Shown here one piece after another: positions 9,765 through 17,222 of a stretch of DNA of 64,000 nt. This DNA comes from Xanthomonas arboricola pv. populi (lineage in GTDB: Bacteria; Pseudomonadota; Gammaproteobacteria; Xanthomonadales; Xanthomonadaceae): NCBI RefSeq assembly GCF_002939945.1, contig NZ_MDEB01000003.1, forward strand, positions 252,547-316,546, in the 5' to 3' direction. Below the pieces are notes generated by a model. The model was not told the DNA's origin, made no database searches, and saw only the letters and a program-made list of their open reading frames with translations. Numbering within the stretch: position 1 is the stretch's first letter; every line of letters begins with the position of its first letter. Made by a program: the position numbers and the translations under genes.

Positions 9765-10535
9765 ATGAGTATCTTTTCAAAGCTGATCACGCTGCTGCGT
9801 GGCACTGCACACGAAACCGGCCAGAAGGCGGTCGACGCCAATGCGCTGCGCATCCTGGACCAGGAAATGCGCGATGCCGGCGCCCAGCTCACGCGCTCGC
9901 GCGAAGAGCTGACCAAGTTGATGGCGCAGAGCAAGCTCGCCCAGCAGAAGATCGACGCGCGCGCCGGCAAGATGGCCGAGTACACGCGCTATATCGAAGG
10001 TGCGCTGGCCAAGGGCGACGAATCGCTGGCCCATGATGTGGCGACCAAACTGGCCGCGCTGGAAAGCGAGGATGCCGGCGACAAGGCGTCCAAGACGTCG
10101 CTGGACCAGTCGGTGGTGACGCTCAAGGCCACCATCCAGAAGACCGAGAACCAGCTGCGCGGCATGCGCCAGCAGATCGACACGGTCAAAGCCACCGACG
10201 CGGTACAGAAGGCGCAGGCAGCGATTGCCGCGCGCCATTCCGGCGCCAGCAGCAAGATGGGCTCGGCACTGGAATCGCTGGAGCGGATCAAGGCGCGTCA
10301 GGCCGAAACCTCCGCACGCATCGAATCGGCCGAAGAGCTGGAAGCGTCCAGCGGTGATGGCGATCTGAACCGGCGTCTGGCCGCGGCCGGCCTGATGGAA
10401 GGCGAGTCCAACGCCGCCGCGGTGCTGGCGCGCTTCAAGAAGCCGGCCCAGCTCGGCCACGACAGCGCCAGCGGCAGCGCGCCGCTGATCGGCCAGGTGC
10501 GCGACGTGCAGCAGGTTCCGCGCAGCGACAGCTGA
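9765..10535 (+). CDS. PspA/IM30 family membrane-associated protein, YjfJ-like
   Basis: This 256-residue protein has an N-terminal amphipathic stretch (MSIFSKLITLLRG) followed by long heptad-rich coiled coils to about residue 190. That is the layout of PspA/Vipp1 (ESCRT-III-like) proteins, which polymerise on stressed inner membranes. The C-terminus is longer and more polar than classical PspA. No pspF, pspB or pspC lies nearby, so it belongs to the alternative YjfJ context and not the phage-shock operon. It is second in the cassette and 25 bp before the channel gene. Confidence 0.9.
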   Translation: MSIFSKLITLLRGTAHETGQKAVDANALRILDQEMRDAGAQLTRSREELTKLMAQSKLAQQKIDARAGKMAEYTRYIEGALAKGDESLAHDVATKLAALESEDAGDKASKTSLDQSVVTLKATIQKTENQLRGMRQQIDTVKATDAVQKAQAAIAARHSGASSKMGSALESLERIKARQAETSARIESAEELEASSGDGDLNRRLAAAGLMEGESNAAAVLARFKKPAQLGHDSASGSAPLIGQVRDVQQVPRSDS

Positions 10536-10560
10536 TCCACCCCACGGCACAGGACGCGCC

Positions 10561-11643
10561 ATGATCATCGTCGGACGCTTGATCCGGGTACTGCGGCGCC
10601 ACGTGCGCCGCGTCAGCTGGGGCATGGTGGCGCTGGCATTGCTGGCGCACATGGGGCTGAGCTGGGTATTGCTGCTGCTGGCCGGCGAGTACAAGCTCGT
10701 CGGCCTGGACGCGTTTCCGTATTACTACATGACCACGGCCACCACCATCGGCTATGGCGACCTGTCGCCGGGCTCGGTGGCCGGGCGTTATATCGCCGCG
10801 TTCGTGTTGATGCCGGGTGCGGTGGCGCTGTTCGCCACGGTGCTGGCCAAGACCAGCGGCGTGCTCATCACTTTCTGGAGGCGCCACCACATGGGCAAGA
10901 TGGCTTACGCCGATCTGCGCGGGCACACCATCCTGATCGGCTGGCAGGGCGCCGCCTCCACGCACTTGCTGGAGCTGCTGCTGTCCGACACCGCCACCGA
11001 CGACGAAGGCGTGGTGCTGATCGCCGAGGGCGTGGCCGAGAACCCGATGCCCGACCACATGCGCTTCATCGCCGCCGAGTCGTACACGCATAGCGAGGTG
11101 TACCTGCGTGCCGGCATCGCGGGTGCGGCGCGGGTGATCGTCAACCCGCCCTCGGACGACCAGACCCTGGCGGCGGTGTTCGCGCTGATGGCGCACGCGC
11201 CGCGTGCGCACGTCGTGGCCCACTTCGACTCGGGCAGCGCCGCGCGGCTGGTCAATTGCCACTATCCGGCGATCGAATGCACACCGCCGATGACCGCCGA
11301 GATCCTGGCGCGCGCTGCGCAGGATCCGGGCAGCGCGGCGATCACCGCCGAGCTGCTGTCGGTGGACGATGGTCCGACCCAGTCCAGCCTGGCGGTTCCT
11401 GCGGATGTCGATCCGCTGGATTACCGCGTGCTGGCCGCCGACTTCAGCCAGCGTGGCACCCTGCTGCTGGGCCTGCGCGCGCCCGATGGCGCACCGCGCT
11501 TGAACCCGCCAGCACACACCGCCGTGCCGGCCGGTGCCATGCTGTATTCCCTGGCCGAGCAGCGCGTGCCCGTGCATGCCATCGCATGGCAGGCCCTGCG
11601 CGCCGCCGCCGTGTCCCGTTCCCCATCGCCACAAGGTGCATGA
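10561..11643 (+). CDS. Two-helix potassium channel with cytosolic RCK-like domain
   Basis: The 360-residue product has an inner-membrane pore module. Helix 1 is at about residues 20-41, a pore loop carries the K+ filter TTIGYGD (61-67), and helix 2 is at about 75-98. A Rossmann-like regulatory domain follows (HTILIGWQGAASTHLLELL, then VLIAEGVAEN), as in Kch/MthK-type channels. K+ selectivity is inferred from the filter. It is not part of the E. coli yjfIJKLMC set but is embedded here between the PspA and DUF2491 genes, overlapping the latter's possible first ATG. This suggests that membrane-potential or ion control belongs to the same stress module. Confidence 0.9.
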   Translation: MIIVGRLIRVLRRHVRRVSWGMVALALLAHMGLSWVLLLLAGEYKLVGLDAFPYYYMTTATTIGYGDLSPGSVAGRYIAAFVLMPGAVALFATVLAKTSGVLITFWRRHHMGKMAYADLRGHTILIGWQGAASTHLLELLLSDTATDDEGVVLIAEGVAENPMPDHMRFIAAESYTHSEVYLRAGIAGAARVIVNPPSDDQTLAAVFALMAHAPRAHVVAHFDSGSAARLVNCHYPAIECTPPMTAEILARAAQDPGSAAITAELLSVDDGPTQSSLAVPADVDPLDYRVLAADFSQRGTLLLGLRAPDGAPRLNPPAHTAVPAGAMLYSLAEQRVPVHAIAWQALRAAAVSRSPSPQGA

Positions 11644-11645
11644 CG

Positions 11646-12317
11646 ATGCGTTTTTTCAGCAAGTTGTTCGGTCAACCGCAACCGCCGCCGTTGCCCAGCT
11701 CCGGCACGGGCGCCATCGGTCACGCGCTGCCGCTGGGGCTGCGTGTGGGTGGCCAGGTGGAGATCGACACCACGTTGTATCGCATGGCACCGGAGGCCAT
11801 GACCGCCGAGCTGCCGGGCGGGCACCAGGGCATTCCGTGCTACGGCCACGTCAATCTGGGCGATGGCTATTCCCTGCATCGTTTCTACCTGGACGATGAC
11901 GCGTTCCTGCAGGTCACCACGGTCGGCGGCGACCTGGAGGCGATGAAGGCCTTCGTGTATTGCGAGACGGTCAATCCGCCCAGCAAGCAGGCGTTTCAGG
12001 AGTTCGTGATGCAGCATCCGCATCTGGGTGCGGCGCAGATCGACTACGCCGGCAAGCGCTGGCAACGCGCCACGCAGTCCACCGACGATGCCGCGCGGAT
12101 CCCGCCGATCGCCTACGACGAAGTGCTGTACCGCTATCAGCCGCCGCGCCGCGATGGCGATCTGACCCACTACGCCATGCTCTACAGCCGCGATGTGCCG
12201 GAGCTGCAGCGCGAGGAATTCCTGCTGGTCACCGGCGAGGATTCCGGCCCCAATGAATTCTGCGTCACCTATGCAGTCGGCATCGATGTCACCGTTGCCG
12301 ATCTGGATATCACCTGA
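11646..12317 (+). CDS. DUF2491 family protein, YjfK-like
   Basis: This 223-residue soluble protein begins MRFFSKLFG, a basic amphipathic start resembling that of the PspA-like neighbour, and then has a long beta-rich body. The family is YjfK/DUF2491 with unknown function. An ATG at 11640 overlaps the channel stop, but AAGGTG (11633-11638) is correctly spaced for the ATG at 11646, which is preferred. It is the fourth gene of the cassette. The amphipathic start suggests membrane association; this is inference. Confidence 0.85.
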   Translation: MRFFSKLFGQPQPPPLPSSGTGAIGHALPLGLRVGGQVEIDTTLYRMAPEAMTAELPGGHQGIPCYGHVNLGDGYSLHRFYLDDDAFLQVTTVGGDLEAMKAFVYCETVNPPSKQAFQEFVMQHPHLGAAQIDYAGKRWQRATQSTDDAARIPPIAYDEVLYRYQPPRRDGDLTHYAMLYSRDVPELQREEFLLVTGEDSGPNEFCVTYAVGIDVTVADLDIT

Positions 12318-12354
12318 GCGTGCGCGCTCGTCTTCCACTTACCCTGGTCCTGTC

Positions 12355-12759
12355 ATGAACCCGATCAACCTGCAGAGTTTTCTCGCGTTTCTTTCCTACT
12401 TCGGCACCGGCCTGGGCGTGTTGATCGTGGCGGTGGTGCTGGTGACCCTGGTCACCCCGCACAAGGATTTCACCCTGCTGCGGCAGGGCAACGTGGCGGC
12501 GGCCACCGCCCTGGCCGGCAACCTGATCGGTGTGGCATTGCCGCTGCATTCGGCCATCACCCATTCGGTGAGCCTGGTCGATGCGCTGATCTGGGGCGCG
12601 GTCGCCTGCGGCATCCAGATCGTGGCGTATCTGCTGGCCAACCTGGTGGCCGGCCGCATCTCGCGGCAGATCACCGACAACGTCACCGCCGCCGGCATCT
12701 TTTCGGCCGGCGTGTCGATCGCGGTCGGGCTGATCAATGCCGCGGCGATCACGCCGTAA
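12355..12759 (+). CDS. DUF350 integral membrane protein, YjfL-like
   Basis: This 134-residue protein has about four hydrophobic helices arranged as two similar halves, typical of DUF350. Polar glycine- and alanine-rich turns such as GNLIGVALPLHSAI and GVSIAVGLINAA lie in the membrane part. Its function is unknown; the family is commonly linked to PspA-like and ATP-grasp genes. It starts 37 bp after the DUF2491 gene and ends 12 bp before the DUF1190 lipoprotein. Confidence 0.88.
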   Translation: MNPINLQSFLAFLSYFGTGLGVLIVAVVLVTLVTPHKDFTLLRQGNVAAATALAGNLIGVALPLHSAITHSVSLVDALIWGAVACGIQIVAYLLANLVAGRISRQITDNVTAAGIFSAGVSIAVGLINAAAITP

Positions 12760-12771
12760 CGGAGCGCAGGC

Positions 12772-13347
12772 ATGAAGCGATCACGCAACCTCAAGCTCAC
12801 CCTGATGGCCGCATTGCCGGCCGCCCTCGTCACCGGCTGCGGTTCCGAACCGGAAACCGGCGTGGTGCTGCAGTCGGCCTCCGACTGCTACCAGATCAAG
12901 CAGGAACAGACCGACATCCAGCAATGCCTCAAGGCATACGACGAGGCGGTGACCAAGCATCAGCAGGCCGCGCCGCGCTTCAACACGCGCTACGAGTGCG
13001 ACGAGCAGTTCGGCAGTTGCACGGCGGTGCAGACGGCCCAGGGCCAGCAGAGCTGGATCCCGCCGATGGGCGGGTTCCTGCTGGGCTACGCGTTGGGCAA
13101 CATGACCGGTGGTGGCGGCTACCGCTATGGCGGCTCGATTCCGCTGTACCGTGATTACCGCAGCGGCGGGTACTACAAGCCCAATGGCGATCTGGCCAGC
13201 AACCGCATCGGCACCGTCCGCGGGCGCAGCGGCGCCATCGACATGCCATCGCGGGCAATCACCGTGTCGCGCTCGGGTTTCGGCTCCAGTGCGGCGGCGC
13301 GCAGCTCGTTCGGCAGCGGCGGGCGCAGCTCCGGATACGGCGGCTGA
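12772..13347 (+). CDS. DUF1190 lipoprotein, YjfM/YgiB-like
   Basis: This 191-residue protein has an N-terminal signal ending in a lipobox LVTGC (Cys23), so it is probably an exported lipoprotein. It contains conserved cysteines (about residues 39, 49, 76 and 82) and a glycine/serine/tyrosine-rich tail. It belongs to DUF1190, the YgiB/YjfM family, which is nearly always encoded directly upstream of a glutathionylspermidine-synthase-like ligase, as here (one-base gap). The function is not established. Confidence 0.87.
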   Translation: MKRSRNLKLTLMAALPAALVTGCGSEPETGVVLQSASDCYQIKQEQTDIQQCLKAYDEAVTKHQQAAPRFNTRYECDEQFGSCTAVQTAQGQQSWIPPMGGFLLGYALGNMTGGGGYRYGGSIPLYRDYRSGGYYKPNGDLASNRIGTVRGRSGAIDMPSRAITVSRSGFGSSAAARSSFGSGGRSSGYGG

Positions 13348-13348
13348 C

Positions 13349-14515
13349 ATGCAACGGATCGCAATCGCCGAGCGCCCGGACTGGCGCGAACAGGCCGAAT
13401 CGCTCGGCTTCCATTTCCACACCATCGACGGCGAGCGGTACTGGGACGAAAGCGCGTATTACGCGTTTACGCTGCAGCAGATCGAGGACGACATCGAAGC
13501 GCCCACGCAGGAACTGCACGACATGGCGATGCAGTTGGTGGACGAGGTGGTGGGCTCGGAACAGCTGATGACGCAGCTGGCGATCCCGCCGTTCTACTGG
13601 GACTGGATCGCCACCTCGTGGAAGGACCGCGACCCGCATCTGTACGGCCGCATGGACCTGGCCTATGCCGGCAACGGCCCGGCCAAGCTCTACGAACTCA
13701 ATTACGACACGCCGACCTCGCTGTACGAATCGGCGTATTTCCAGTGGCTATGGCTAGAGCAGCAGATTGCCGCCGGTGCGTTGCCCAAGGGCACCGATCA
13801 GTACAACCTGATCCAGGACCTGCTGTGCGAGACCCTGGGCGCGTTGGCCGCCGATGGTGCGCTCGGTGCGCAGATGCATTTCTCCGCAGTGCGCGATTCG
13901 CTGGAAGACCGCGCCACGGTGCGCTACCTGCGCGACTGCGCGCATCAGGTGGGCATCAGCACCGAGGAAGTGGCCATCGAAGACATCGGCCTGAGCGCCG
14001 ATGGTTGGTTCACCGATGAGCAGGACCGGGTGATCCATACGCTGTTCAAGCTCTACCCGCTGGAATTCATGATGGAAGAACGCTTCGGGCCGGCATTGAT
14101 TGCCAACCGTGTGCGCCTGATCGAGCCGGCGTGGAAATCGGTGCTGAGCAACAAGGGCATCCTGCCGCTGTTGTGGGAGCGGCATCAGGGCCATCCCAAT
14201 CTGCTGCCGGCGCGCTTTGCGCAAACCGGCGAAGCGCCGACGGCAGGCTGGGTGCGCAAGCCGCTGCTGTCGCGCGAGGGCGCCAATATCTCCCTGATCA
14301 CCGCACAGGGCGACGCTGTGCACACCGACGGCCCGTATGTGGACGGGCCGGCGATCCTGCAGGCGCATCATCCGTTGCCGGTGTTCGATGGGCGGCACGC
14401 CCTGGTCGGCAGTTGGGTGGTCGCCGATCGTCCGGCCGGGCTGGGCATGCGCGACGACGATGGCCCGATCACCCGCGACACCTCGCGCTTCGTGCCGCAC
14501 GTGATCGTGGACTGA
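13349..14515 (+). CDS. Glutathionylspermidine synthase-like ATP-grasp ligase, YjfC/YgiC-like
   Basis: The 388-residue product has only the synthetase (ATP-grasp) domain; the amidase half of bifunctional E. coli Gss is missing. Visible features are YELNYDTPTSLYES, the LPLLWERHQGHPNLLPA segment, WVRKPLLSREGANI (ATP-binding lysine) and the terminal SWVVADRPAGLGMRDDDGPITRDTSRFVPHVI. Members are thought to form amide bonds between a peptide or glutathione-like carboxylate and an amine; the true substrate is unknown. It is the last gene of the cassette, directly after the DUF1190 lipoprotein. Confidence 0.9.
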   Translation: MQRIAIAERPDWREQAESLGFHFHTIDGERYWDESAYYAFTLQQIEDDIEAPTQELHDMAMQLVDEVVGSEQLMTQLAIPPFYWDWIATSWKDRDPHLYGRMDLAYAGNGPAKLYELNYDTPTSLYESAYFQWLWLEQQIAAGALPKGTDQYNLIQDLLCETLGALAADGALGAQMHFSAVRDSLEDRATVRYLRDCAHQVGISTEEVAIEDIGLSADGWFTDEQDRVIHTLFKLYPLEFMMEERFGPALIANRVRLIEPAWKSVLSNKGILPLLWERHQGHPNLLPARFAQTGEAPTAGWVRKPLLSREGANISLITAQGDAVHTDGPYVDGPAILQAHHPLPVFDGRHALVGSWVVADRPAGLGMRDDDGPITRDTSRFVPHVIVD

Positions 14516-14530
14516 TGCAGCAGTGATTGC

Positions 14531-14556
14531 GCATCGCCGCTGCGACGTGGCGATGC
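14531..14556 (+). terminator. Hairpin after the yjf-like cassette
   Basis: GCATCGCC pairs with GGCGATGC across a ten-base loop, beginning 15 bp after the last stop codon of the cassette. It is followed by a moderately T-rich stretch (GTCGTTATT), so it is a plausible terminator. Confidence 0.5.
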
Positions 14557-14720
14557 CGTGTGTCGTTATTGCCTGGCGTCTGGTGACGCGTGGGGATCGT
14601 CTTGTGCTTAGCCGCGTCGGACGCCACGGTTCGCGCTGCGTGACGCAGCTGCCGCTCCGCATCGCCTGACACGCGCTGCAGTGGCGCGCAAGTCCTGCGC
14701 GGCCTGCCGGGCAGCGCGGG

Positions 14721-14766
14721 TTTTCCACACCCCCTGTGGATGGAACTTGCACAAGGCTGTGGACAA
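14721..14766. other. Cluster of three DnaA-box-like nonamers
   Basis: TTTTCCACA (14721-14729), TGTGGATGG (14735-14743, reverse CCATCCACA) and TGTGGACAA (14758-14766, reverse TTGTCCACA) all resemble the DnaA consensus TTATCCACA with one or two mismatches. Their spacing is 5 and 14 bp. Function is unproven. Confidence 0.4.
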
Positions 14767-15092
14767 GTGGGTGCAGGCCCCGGCCTGCAACGCTGTCAAG
14801 ATGGGTGGCGAAAAAATGACCAGTCGCCCGCGGTTGCGTTTTTTCAGTCTCGATCGCAGCGATCTCGACAGGATCGGCAAAGTCGGTTGCGCCTTGATCA
14901 CTGCGATGTCCTGACCTGCAGTGCGCCGTGCCAACGCGCAGTGGTGAGCATACGGATCCTGCAAGCCATGCAGGGCGCACGCGCGGTGCATGCGAGGCGA
15001 GCGATACGCATCGACCGACCGCGATGTGCCAGCGCTCGCGACCGGTGCTCCCTTGCTTCGACACCTTGCGCACGCCGCACACCGCGCGCCCT

Positions 15093-16463
15093 TCACACCC
15101 GCCGCGCCACGAAAAAGCCTGCCACAGCCAGCAGCCACGCCAAGGCAAACACGCTCAGGTAGGCGGCCGCAGTCGCCCAGGCCAGCAGGGCGGCAAACAA
15201 TGCGCCGGCCAGCGCCAGCATGCCGGCCACCGCGATCGCCTCGCTCAATTGCAGCGCCGAACTGTTGGCGCCTTGTTGCGCTGGCGGCGACAGCGACAAC
15301 GTCAACACCGACAGGCTCGGATACAGCAGGCCCATGCCCAGGCCGGTCAGCGCCCAGCCGGCAATCGCCACCGGCACCGGGATGACCGGCCACACCGCAC
15401 CTGCGCTGATCACGATGCCCAGCGACATGAAGCACGCACCGGTCTTGAGCAGGCGTGGGCGCGACCAGCCGGCGCGGCTATGGCCCTGGTACCAGGAGCC
15501 ACTGAACCAGCCCAGCGCACCGACGCTCAGCGCCACGCCGGCCAGCAGCGGCGAGAGGCCGCGCTCGCGCGACAGCAGCAACGGCAGGAACGCTTCGAAC
15601 CCGAAGAAGGCCGCCGCCGCGATACCGCGCAGCGCGATCACGCTGGGCAGCCCACGCGCAAGCCGCAGCGTGCCGGTCGGCAACAGCTGCCAGGCGCAGC
15701 ACACGCTGAGCACCAGTGCCGGCGCCATCGCCAGCAACGCGCTCAGGCCATGCAGCTGTCCGCCCAGATACACGCCGAGCACGCCCAAGGCCGCGCCTAT
15801 CGCCCAGCGCAACGCGGAATGCGATGCGCCGGTGGTGTCGCTCGACCACGTGCGCCCACGGATCGCCGGCCACAGCATCAACCCGGCCGGAATCGCCAGC
15901 AGCGGCACCGACAGGAACACCCAGCGCCAGCCCACGTGCTGCACGATCAACCCGCTGATGCCTGGCCCGATCAACGAGGGCACCACCCAGCCGGCCGAAA
16001 ACGCGGCAAACACGCGCGGCCGCAAGGCGTCCGGATACAGGCGCCCGACGATCACGTACAGCGCCACCGAATACGCGCCGGCGCCCAGGCCCTGCAGCAG
16101 GCGCCCGGCAATCAGCACGGGCATGCTCGGTGCCAGTCCTGCCACCAGCAGGCCGATCACGAAACACAGCAGGCCGTAAGCCAGCGCGCCGCCCGGGCCG
16201 CGACGATCGCTCCAGCGCCCGGCAGCCGTCATGCCGACCACGCTGGTCGCTAGGGTGCCGCCAAATGCCAGCGCGTACAGTGGCAGGCCGTTCAATGCGC
16301 GCGCGACGGTCGGCATGGCGGCGGCCACCGCCAGCGATTCGAAGGCATTGAGCGACACCAGCGCCACCATGCCCAGCGTTGCGGCACGGTACGGAGCGGC
16401 CAGGATGGAGCTGGGTCGGGTGTCGCCAGGTGAGCTGGCGGGCAGGGCGGTATCGGTGGGCAT
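15093..16463 (-). CDS. MFS exporter, probably SoxR-controlled
   Basis: This 456-residue inner-membrane protein has the 12-14 helix MFS pattern. The motif A-like loop [19 protein letters not shown] lies between helices 2 and 3, and the motif C-like segment is [27 protein letters not shown]. The substrate is unknown. It is transcribed divergently from soxR, and the SoxR box with an over-long promoter spacer lies just upstream of its ATG. In non-enteric bacteria SoxR directly controls pumps and redox enzymes in response to redox-cycling compounds. Export of such a compound, for example a phenazine-like toxin or pigment, is therefore a fair inference. Confidence 0.88.
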   Translation of the reverse strand: MPTDTALPASSPGDTRPSSILAAPYRAATLGMVALVSLNAFESLAVAAAMPTVARALNGLPLYALAFGGTLATSVVGMTAAGRWSDRRGPGGALAYGLLCFVIGLLVAGLAPSMPVLIAGRLLQGLGAGAYSVALYVIVGRLYPDALRPRVFAAFSAGWVVPSLIGPGISGLIVQHVGWRWVFLSVPLLAIPAGLMLWPAIRGRTWSSDTTGASHSALRWAIGAALGVLGVYLGGQLHGLSALLAMAPALVLSVCCAWQLLPTGTLRLARGLPSVIALRGIAAAAFFGFEAFLPLLLSRERGLSPLLAGVALSVGALGWFSGSWYQGHSRAGWSRPRLLKTGACFMSLGIVISAGAVWPVIPVPVAIAGWALTGLGMGLLYPSLSVLTLSLSPPAQQGANSSALQLSEAIAVAGMLALAGALFAALLAWATAAAYLSVFALAWLLAVAGFFVARRV

Positions 16464-16527
16464 CAAACATCCAGGACGGCAGTGTGTAGGGCCATGACGA
16501 CGGTGCTTGCACCGGTCGTGGCGGCGC

Positions 16528-16558
16528 AGCATCCTGCCTCAACCAAGGTTGAGGTCAA
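16528..16558 (-). promoter_or_regulatory. SoxR-type promoter of the MFS gene
   Basis: On the minus strand TTGACC (16558-16553) could be the -35 and GATGCT (16533-16528) the -10, separated by 19 bp. That spacer is longer than the usual 17, as in MerR/SoxR-activated promoters. The SoxR box fills most of the spacer. This is assignment by eye. Confidence 0.5.
16537..16554. promoter_or_regulatory. SoxR binding site (sox box)
   Basis: CCTCAACCAAGGTTGAGG is an 18-bp inverted repeat, perfect apart from the central two bases. Its outer CCTCAA/TTGAGG arms match the E. coli soxS operator. It ends eight bases before the soxR ATG and lies 74 bp from the start of the divergent MFS gene. It can therefore serve both activation of the pump and autoregulation. 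Confidence 0.85.
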
Positions 16559-16562
16559 GGCA

Positions 16563-17009
16563 ATGCAGCGTGAGTTGTCCGTGGGCGAGGTGGCCAGGCG
16601 TAGTGGCGTGGCGGTGTCGGCATTGCATTTTTACGAGCGCAAGGGCCTGATCCAAAGCCTGCGCACGGCAGGAAACCAGCGTCGCTATGCGCGCGACGTG
16701 CTGCGGCGCATCGCCGTGATCCGCGTCGCGCAACGGCTCGGGGTGCCGTTGCAGCAGGTGCTGGATGCGTTCTCGGTGCTGCCGGACCAGCGTACGCCCA
16801 CACGTGCGGAATGGGCACGCATGTCGGCGCGTTGGCGTGGGCAGCTGGATGCGCGCATTGCCGAGCTGCAGGCCTTGCGCGACCAGCTCACCGACTGCAT
16901 CGGCTGCGGCTGTCTGTCGCTGCGCCGCTGCCGGTTGAGCAATCCGGGCGATACGCTGGCCGAAGGTGGGGATGGCGCGTTGCGACTGTCGCCACTTGCT
17001 GCCGAGTGA
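16563..17009 (+). CDS. soxR: Redox-sensitive MerR-family activator SoxR
   Basis: The 148-residue product has a MerR winged helix at about residues 5-75 ([25 protein letters not shown]) and a dimerisation helix. The [2Fe-2S] cluster motif has Cys112, 115, 117 and 123 with the SoxR-specific C-X2-C-X-C-X5-C spacing. Oxidation of the cluster by redox-cycling compounds switches the protein to an activator. The ATG at 16563 is chosen because the upstream in-frame ATGs would place the sox box inside the coding region. No soxS is present; the divergent MFS pump is the likely direct target. Confidence 0.95.
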   Translation: MQRELSVGEVARRSGVAVSALHFYERKGLIQSLRTAGNQRRYARDVLRRIAVIRVAQRLGVPLQQVLDAFSVLPDQRTPTRAEWARMSARWRGQLDARIAELQALRDQLTDCIGCGCLSLRRCRLSNPGDTLAEGGDGALRLSPLAAE

Positions 17010-17222
17010 GGTGGCGCGCGCGGGCTGCGCCGCCGCCGGGGCAGCGCTGGCATGATCGGCCTTTGCAGATCGCGCACGGACCACGGCGGCTGCGCCGTTT
17101 CTACGCCCCGGACAGCCTGTCACCCTCAAGGGTTCAATGCCGCAACCGGGACCAATGGCAGTGCCGTGAGGGGCAAAGGCGACCGTAGGATGGGGATCCC
17201 CCTCCACCGCAGGACTTCACGC

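Larger units (their letters stand above)
14516..15092. other. Structure-rich gene-free region after the cassette
   Basis: These 577 bp hold no supported gene. They contain a hairpin just after the cassette (14531-14556), three DnaA-box-like nonamers (14721-14766), a perfect 18-bp palindrome (14772-14789), a GAAAAAA/TTTTTTC inverted repeat (14810-14816 and 14839-14845) and GATCGC-A-GCGATC (14852-14864). The adjoining genes are convergent, so this is a 3' to 3' interval in which conserved promoters are not expected. Confidence 0.6.

Noticed and set aside
14772-14789. Attachment-site or dif-like core
   Set aside because: The 18-bp GC-rich palindrome lacks the XerC/XerD arm pattern and no integrase gene is near.
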